DNA of 10,061 bases from Acidobacteriota bacterium (lineage in GTDB: Bacteria; Acidobacteriota; Vicinamibacteria; Marinacidobacterales; SMYC01), in the NCBI GenBank assembly GCA_030598165.1, contig JAUVQL010000012.1, positions 1-10,061 of the forward strand, written 5' to 3'. This document shows, piece by piece, positions 7,660 through 10,061 of this stretch. The notes below the pieces were generated by a model that made no database searches, had not been told where the DNA came from, and saw nothing but the letters and a program-made list of their open reading frames with translations. The first letter of the stretch is position 1. Each line of letters begins with the position of its first letter. Position numbers and translations under genes: made by a program.

Positions 7660-7689
7660 ATGCTAGGGCATAAACCCTAGTTTTGTCAA
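7660..7689 (-). promoter_or_regulatory. Putative sigma-70-type promoter for the pilT operon
   Basis: On the minus strand there is a perfect TTGACA (-35, at 7684-7689), an 18-bp spacer and TAGCAT (-10, at 7660-7665; four of six consensus bases). It points toward pilT, with an inferred transcription start near 7653. It is the only strong -35 in the gap and lies correctly for driving pilT-recX-alaS-transglycosylase-TPR. The spacer and -10 contain the palindrome listed next. Confidence 0.5.
7663..7680. promoter_or_regulatory. Palindrome inside the pilT promoter (candidate operator)
   Basis: CTAGGG at 7663-7668 and CCCTAG at 7675-7680 form a perfect 6-bp inverted repeat separated by CATAAA. It lies between the -35 and -10 elements and overlaps the -10 by three bases. 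The 8-mer AAACCCTA at 7672-7679 recurs at 7645-7652, 27 bp away and just downstream of the -10, as an extra half-site. This geometry fits a repressor operator, but no regulator gene is in the window, and a random match cannot be excluded. Confidence 0.35.
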
Positions 7690-7705
7690 CAGTTGCGCTC
7701 AAAAC

Positions 7706-7765
7706 AGAACTCAGAACCCAGAACTCAAGCAGAGCAAAAACTGAGTTCTTGGGTTCTTGAGTTCT
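7706..7765. repeat. Imperfect inverted repeat able to form a long hairpin
   Basis: The left arm (7706-7729) and right arm (7741-7765) pair over about 23 bp with three single-base bulges, around an 11-base loop (7730-7740). Both arms are built from a GRGTTCT-type short unit: in the left arm it repeats every 7 bases in reverse orientation, and in the right arm every 8 bases. The bulges are exactly this one-base difference. It lies 3' of the kinase gene and upstream of the pilT promoter, so it could cap the 3' end of the kinase mRNA. No good T-run follows it on the minus strand. Confidence 0.8.
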
Positions 7766-7774
7766 TGGGTTCTT
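7743..7774. repeat. Exact 16-bp tandem duplication
   Basis: GAGTTCTTGGGTTCTT occurs twice in a row (7743-7758 and 7759-7774) with no mismatch. Each copy is itself two 8-base units (GAGTTCTT and GGGTTCTT), so the region is a four-unit minisatellite-like array. It overlaps and extends past the right arm of the inverted repeat. It is likely prone to slippage and copy-number change. Confidence 0.9.
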
Positions 7775-7779
7775 CCTGA

Positions 7780-7813
7780 GCGAGGCTGAGGTGGAATTCA
7801 GTCTCGCCTTTTT
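7780..7813 (+). terminator. Rho-independent terminator facing the plus strand
   Basis: GCGAGGCTGA (7780-7789) pairs with TCAGTCTCGC (7798-7807) as a 10-bp stem containing one G-U pair in the plus-strand RNA, with an 8-base loop. It is followed by C and then five T residues at 7809-7813. On the minus strand the hairpin is weaker (A/C mismatch) and is preceded by As, not followed by Ts, so it does not look like a terminator for the kinase gene. It would stop plus-strand transcripts just before they run antisense into the kinase gene. Confidence 0.55.
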
Positions 7814-8751
7814 CACTGTTTCTCGCCGCAAAAAGGGCAATTCAGGGCCCGGGAATGAAGAGGCTTGCGGCAATTCCAGCAGAATCCCGGCGCAGTGGGC
7901 TCGCGAGCCTTGAGACGTTGGCGTATGTCCTCCATCCTCGAGGCCCGATGATCTATTTCGGAAGCAGTCGCGAGATCATCGAGTAGTTGGCCGACCTGCT
8001 GATAGCGATCTGAAACCTCTGGAGCGAGAGCTTTGAGAATAATCTCTTCGATCTCCTGAGGAATGGAACGATTTCGCTCACGTGGACGTACCATGCGACC
8101 CGAAAGAGCCATCTTCTCCAACTGACGGGGGTTGACGCTGAAATAGGGGAGGCTCCCTGTCATCATTTCATACATGATGACTCCGATGGAGTAAATGTCC
8201 GACGCGAATACCGCTCGACCCTGGAATTGCTCCGGAGACATGTAGGGAGGGCTACCGATGATAGTCGAGGCGCGACCAGCCACTTCGAGGAAACGAGAGG
8301 TTCCAAAATCGGTGATCTTTATCGCATCGTCTTCAGTAACGAGAACGTTGCCTGGACGGAGGTCACGGTGCAAGACACCTTGCTCATGTGCGTGCTCGAC
8401 ACCTGTCGAGATCTGGTGAGTGAAATCCAGAGCTTTGGGAATTAACAGGGTCTTGTCGCGTTCGAGAATGGTCTCGAGATTCTCTCCTTCCACAAACTCC
8501 ATGACGATGAAAAAGTAGTCATCAGCTTTCTCGGCGGTCACGATACGGACAATGTTCTTGTGATCGAGAGCGGCCAAAAGCCGAGGCTCCTGTAAAAGCT
8601 CGTTGAACTCGCCGCTTTGTTTGTGTGGGACTTTAATAGCTAATTTCTTGTCGATCCAGGTATCTTTGACGAGATAAACCGTTCCAAAACCACCACTTCC
8701 GAGTGTCTTGATGATTTGGTATTTTCCGAGGTGTTGCCCGAGGAGAAACAT
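7813..8751 (-). CDS. Soluble Hanks-type Ser/Thr protein kinase with C-terminal zinc ribbon
   Basis: A 312-residue protein kinase, probably cytoplasmic since no transmembrane segment is visible. Residues 11-265 are the kinase domain: glycine-rich loop LGSGGFGTVYL at 17-27, ATP-binding K40 in LAIKV, alpha-C glutamate probably E55, catalytic loop HRDLRPGN at 128-135 (D130), metal-binding DFG at 148-150, activation segment with GSPPYMSPE, and the DIYSIGVIMYEMMTG region. All catalytic residues are present, so it should be active. In the catalytic loop the usual Lys of HRDLKPxN is Arg. After a short helical linker, residues 291-308 carry C-x2-C...C-x2-C (CWNC, CPFC), a zinc-ribbon typical of small binding modules. 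Substrates are unknown. It stands alone between two intergenic regions, with its own extended -10 promoter and almost no 5' leader. Confidence 0.93.
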   Translation of the reverse strand: MFLLGQHLGKYQIIKTLGSGGFGTVYLVKDTWIDKKLAIKVPHKQSGEFNELLQEPRLLAALDHKNIVRIVTAEKADDYFFIVMEFVEGENLETILERDKTLLIPKALDFTHQISTGVEHAHEQGVLHRDLRPGNVLVTEDDAIKITDFGTSRFLEVAGRASTIIGSPPYMSPEQFQGRAVFASDIYSIGVIMYEMMTGSLPYFSVNPRQLEKMALSGRMVRPRERNRSIPQEIEEIILKALAPEVSDRYQQVGQLLDDLATASEIDHRASRMEDIRQRLKAREPTAPGFCWNCRKPLHSRALNCPFCGEKQ

Positions 8752-8768
8752 AAGGCGTTAGCCGGAGG

Positions 8769-8777
8769 AGTATAGCA
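8769..8777 (-). promoter_or_regulatory. Extended -10 promoter for the kinase gene
   Basis: The minus strand reads TGCTATACT, an extended -10 (TGn) with TATACT matching five of six consensus bases. No good -35 lies at 16-18 bp, which is common for extended -10 promoters. The ATG is 17 bases below the -10, so the expected 5' leader is only about 10-11 nt with no Shine-Dalgarno sequence. Confidence 0.45.
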
Positions 8778-8819
8778 TATTGGCAGGGCTACAATGCTCA
8801 GTCGAGCAGTCAAGCAACC

Positions 8820-8883
8820 GTAGGCCCGGCTGTGCCGGGCCAATGGGCAGTGTAGGCCCGGCTATGCCGGGCGAATGGCCAGT
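8820..8883 (+). repeat. Two tandem REP-like hairpin repeats
   Basis: Two 32-base units (8820-8851 and 8852-8883) lie head to tail and match at 29 of 32 positions. Each begins with GTAGG and contains a GC-rich hairpin: GGCCCGGC-TGT-GCCGGGCC (8-bp stem, 8823-8841) in the first, and a 7-bp stem with TAT loop (8855-8872) in the second. The GTAG head followed by a stem-loop is characteristic of REP elements mobilised by RAYT transposases (family knowledge). The short motif CAGTCAAGCA flanks the pair on both sides (8807-8816 and 8880-8889), and a variant CAGTCGAGCA overlaps the left one at 8799. In the rsmE transcript they would form a 3' structure. No transposase is present here. Confidence 0.75.
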
Positions 8884-8898
8884 CAAGCAGAAATAAGA

Positions 8899-9627
8899 TT
8901 ACTTTGCTGTATCCTTCAAATCTCCAAACTCCCATTGAAGGATTGACGCCGCGGTGATGGCTGCTGTTTCTGTTCGCAACGTCCTGGGACCCAGACTTAG
9001 CTCGTGAAAGCCGTTCGCCTTTCCCCAATCGGTTTCTTCCTGACTCCAGCCTCCTTCCGGACCAATCAGTGCAACGCATGGAGATAGGGGAGGCGCTGCC
9101 AAGGACGGTGATCCTTTCACCGAGATCCAAATGCGAGTTTCGGGTAGGTCAACTCTCGATAACCTGCCAAACGAGATAGGGGCAGCGATTTCCGGAATCC
9201 GACTTCTTCCTGACTGTTTGCAGGCCTCCAAGGCGATGCGATTCCATCGTTCACTTTTTTCCTTCGATGCTGATGCCGAACCCCCTACCGTTCTATCGGT
9301 TACCAAGGGTATGACTCTAGCGACACCTAGCTCGGTAAGCATCCTGATGATGAGACCCATCTTGTCGCCCTTTGGAATGGCCACGGCTAATGTGAGCTCA
9401 AGTGGAGACTCTGACGGTGGAATCTCTTCGAGCTTTTGCGCCACTGCGAAGTCACTTTGGACATTTGTTATTATCGCGTGAAAGTGTCGTCCTTTTCCGT
9501 CGAAAAGAACGATGTTGTCTCCTGGGGCAAGCCTCAGGACGTGGGATAGGTGATGAGCTTCTGAATCCCGTATCTCAACCTCCCGACGGTCCATGAGATG
9601 GGGTACAAAGAATCGCCGCTCACGCAT
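8899..9627 (-). CDS. rsmE: 16S rRNA (uracil(1498)-N(3))-methyltransferase
   Basis: A 242-residue SPOUT-class enzyme that transfers a methyl group from S-adenosylmethionine to N3 of U1498 in 16S rRNA, on the assembled small subunit. The N-terminal PUA-like part (about 1-70) has the AHHLSHVLRLAPGD signature. The trefoil-knotted SPOUT part follows: IPKGDKMGLIIRMLTELGV at 84-102, RWNRIALEACKQSGRSRIPEI at 127-147, and the two cofactor-binding stretches IGPEGGWS (188-195) and LGPRTLRTETA (212-222). Length is normal. The ATG overlaps the end of prmA by 8 bp (ATGCGTGA), so the two are translationally coupled, a pairing common in bacteria. It is followed by the REP-like repeats. Confidence 0.96.
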   Translation of the reverse strand: MRERRFFVPHLMDRREVEIRDSEAHHLSHVLRLAPGDNIVLFDGKGRHFHAIITNVQSDFAVAQKLEEIPPSESPLELTLAVAIPKGDKMGLIIRMLTELGVARVIPLVTDRTVGGSASASKEKSERWNRIALEACKQSGRSRIPEIAAPISFGRLSRVDLPETRIWISVKGSPSLAAPPLSPCVALIGPEGGWSQEETDWGKANGFHELSLGPRTLRTETAAITAASILQWEFGDLKDTAK

Positions 9628-10061
9628 TGCCGGTTCGTTGTATCAGAAGCGCCGCCCAACCTCCAGCCGTGCGGTGCTGTACGAGGTGTTGCCAGGGGGG
9701 AAGCTCGTTCAGGAAGGCATCCACCTGCTCCAGCAGCAGTCCGGTGGTGACGATATAACCCCCAGCGTGAACCCAGTTCGAAATGTGCATCCAGTTCTCG
9801 TGGAGAATCTTGGCGCTCAAATTGGCTAGAACCAGCGATGCCGGAGCCGGATTGGCGTTCGCAATCGAGCTTTTATGGATGCGAACCACTTGTTCGAGGT
9901 GATTTCTGGTGATATTGGCTCGGGCGCAGGCGACGGCGTCTGGATCCATTTCGATCGCGACAACGGGACGGCACCCCAATGCGGCGGCAGCTATTGACAG
10001 GATACCTGTCCCGGCACCGGCGTCGATGACCGGTGTCTCGGCTCGAGCAAATTCCTCGATG
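9620..10061 (-). CDS. prmA: Ribosomal protein L11 methyltransferase (C-terminal part, cut by window edge)
   Basis: The frame is open from the right edge to a TGA at 9620-9622, giving about 146 C-terminal residues of a protein that methylates lysines and the N-terminus of ribosomal protein L11. Visible are SAM-binding motif I (VIDAGAGTGILSIAAAALG), the acidic residue after strand 2 (VVAIEMDPDAVACARANITRN), and the PrmA-type motif LVLANLSAKILHENW, which takes the place of the N/D-PPY of other methyltransferases, followed by GGYIVTTGLL. The methyltransferase core is thus largely present, while the L11-binding N-terminal domain lies outside the window. The TTG at 9979 is internal, not a start. 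The gene overlaps rsmE by 8 bp. Confidence 0.9.
   Translation of the reverse strand, partial: IEEFARAETPVIDAGAGTGILSIAAAALGCRPVVAIEMDPDAVACARANITRNHLEQVVRIHKSSIANANPAPASLVLANLSAKILHENWMHISNWVHAGGYIVTTGLLLEQVDAFLNELPPWQHLVQHRTAGGWAALLIQRTGNA

Noticed and set aside
7706..7765. The long inverted repeat as a rho-independent terminator of the kinase gene.
   Set aside because: On the minus strand it is followed by only GTTTTG and not a proper T-run, so termination there is not supported, though the hairpin could still stabilise the mRNA end.
8820..8883. Two direct repeats considered as a minimal CRISPR array.
   Set aside because: The units abut without spacers, are palindromic with a GTAG head, and no cas gene is nearby; REP-type repeats fit better.
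9977..9979. TTG as the start of a short 119-residue methyltransferase.
   Set aside because: The frame continues upstream to the window edge and encodes SAM motif I of PrmA, so the TTG is an internal leucine codon.

Overview
This window is a compact, ordinary-looking bacterial chromosome segment. Every recognisable gene lies on the minus strand, so it reads right to left. The gene content is prmA-rsmE, a soluble Ser/Thr kinase, a pilT-recX-alaS-lytic transglycosylase cluster, and a TPR-AIM24 protein. This suggests a Gram-negative, type IV pilus-bearing bacterium of moderate-to-high GC. An Acidobacteriota-like lineage is my best guess, by inference only; no rRNA gene is present to settle it.

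Layout from right to left. (1) The 3' part of prmA runs off the right edge and overlaps rsmE by 8 bp, giving a translation/ribosome methylation pair. (2) A 147-bp gap holds two head-to-tail 32-nt hairpin repeats of the REP type, followed by an extended -10 promoter very close to the kinase start. (3) A 312-aa Hanks-type Ser/Thr kinase has a C-terminal zinc ribbon and no membrane segment. (4) A 345-bp intergenic region is the richest non-coding part of the window. It has a hairpin plus T-run facing the plus strand, a 16-bp tandem repeat inside a larger inverted repeat, a TTGACA/TAGCAT promoter with a palindrome in its spacer, and a leader of about 185 nt before pilT. (5) pilT, recX, alaS, a secreted lytic transglycosylase and a TPR-AIM24 protein are packed with gaps of 1, 0, 1 and 10 nt, so they very likely form one operon. 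(6) After a 133-bp gap, the start of a hydrophobic membrane protein runs off the left edge.

Functionally, the operon mixes a pilus retraction motor, a RecA modulator, an essential aminoacyl-tRNA synthetase, a cell-wall enzyme and a protein-interaction scaffold. The pilus motor, wall-cleaving enzyme and TPR protein could share an envelope role; recX and alaS look like co-transcribed housekeeping genes. I see no phage, transposase, toxin-antitoxin, defence or CRISPR genes. The most interesting material is the non-coding architecture at 7468-7812 and 8752-8898, and the domain arrangements of the TPR-AIM24 protein and the lytic transglycosylase.
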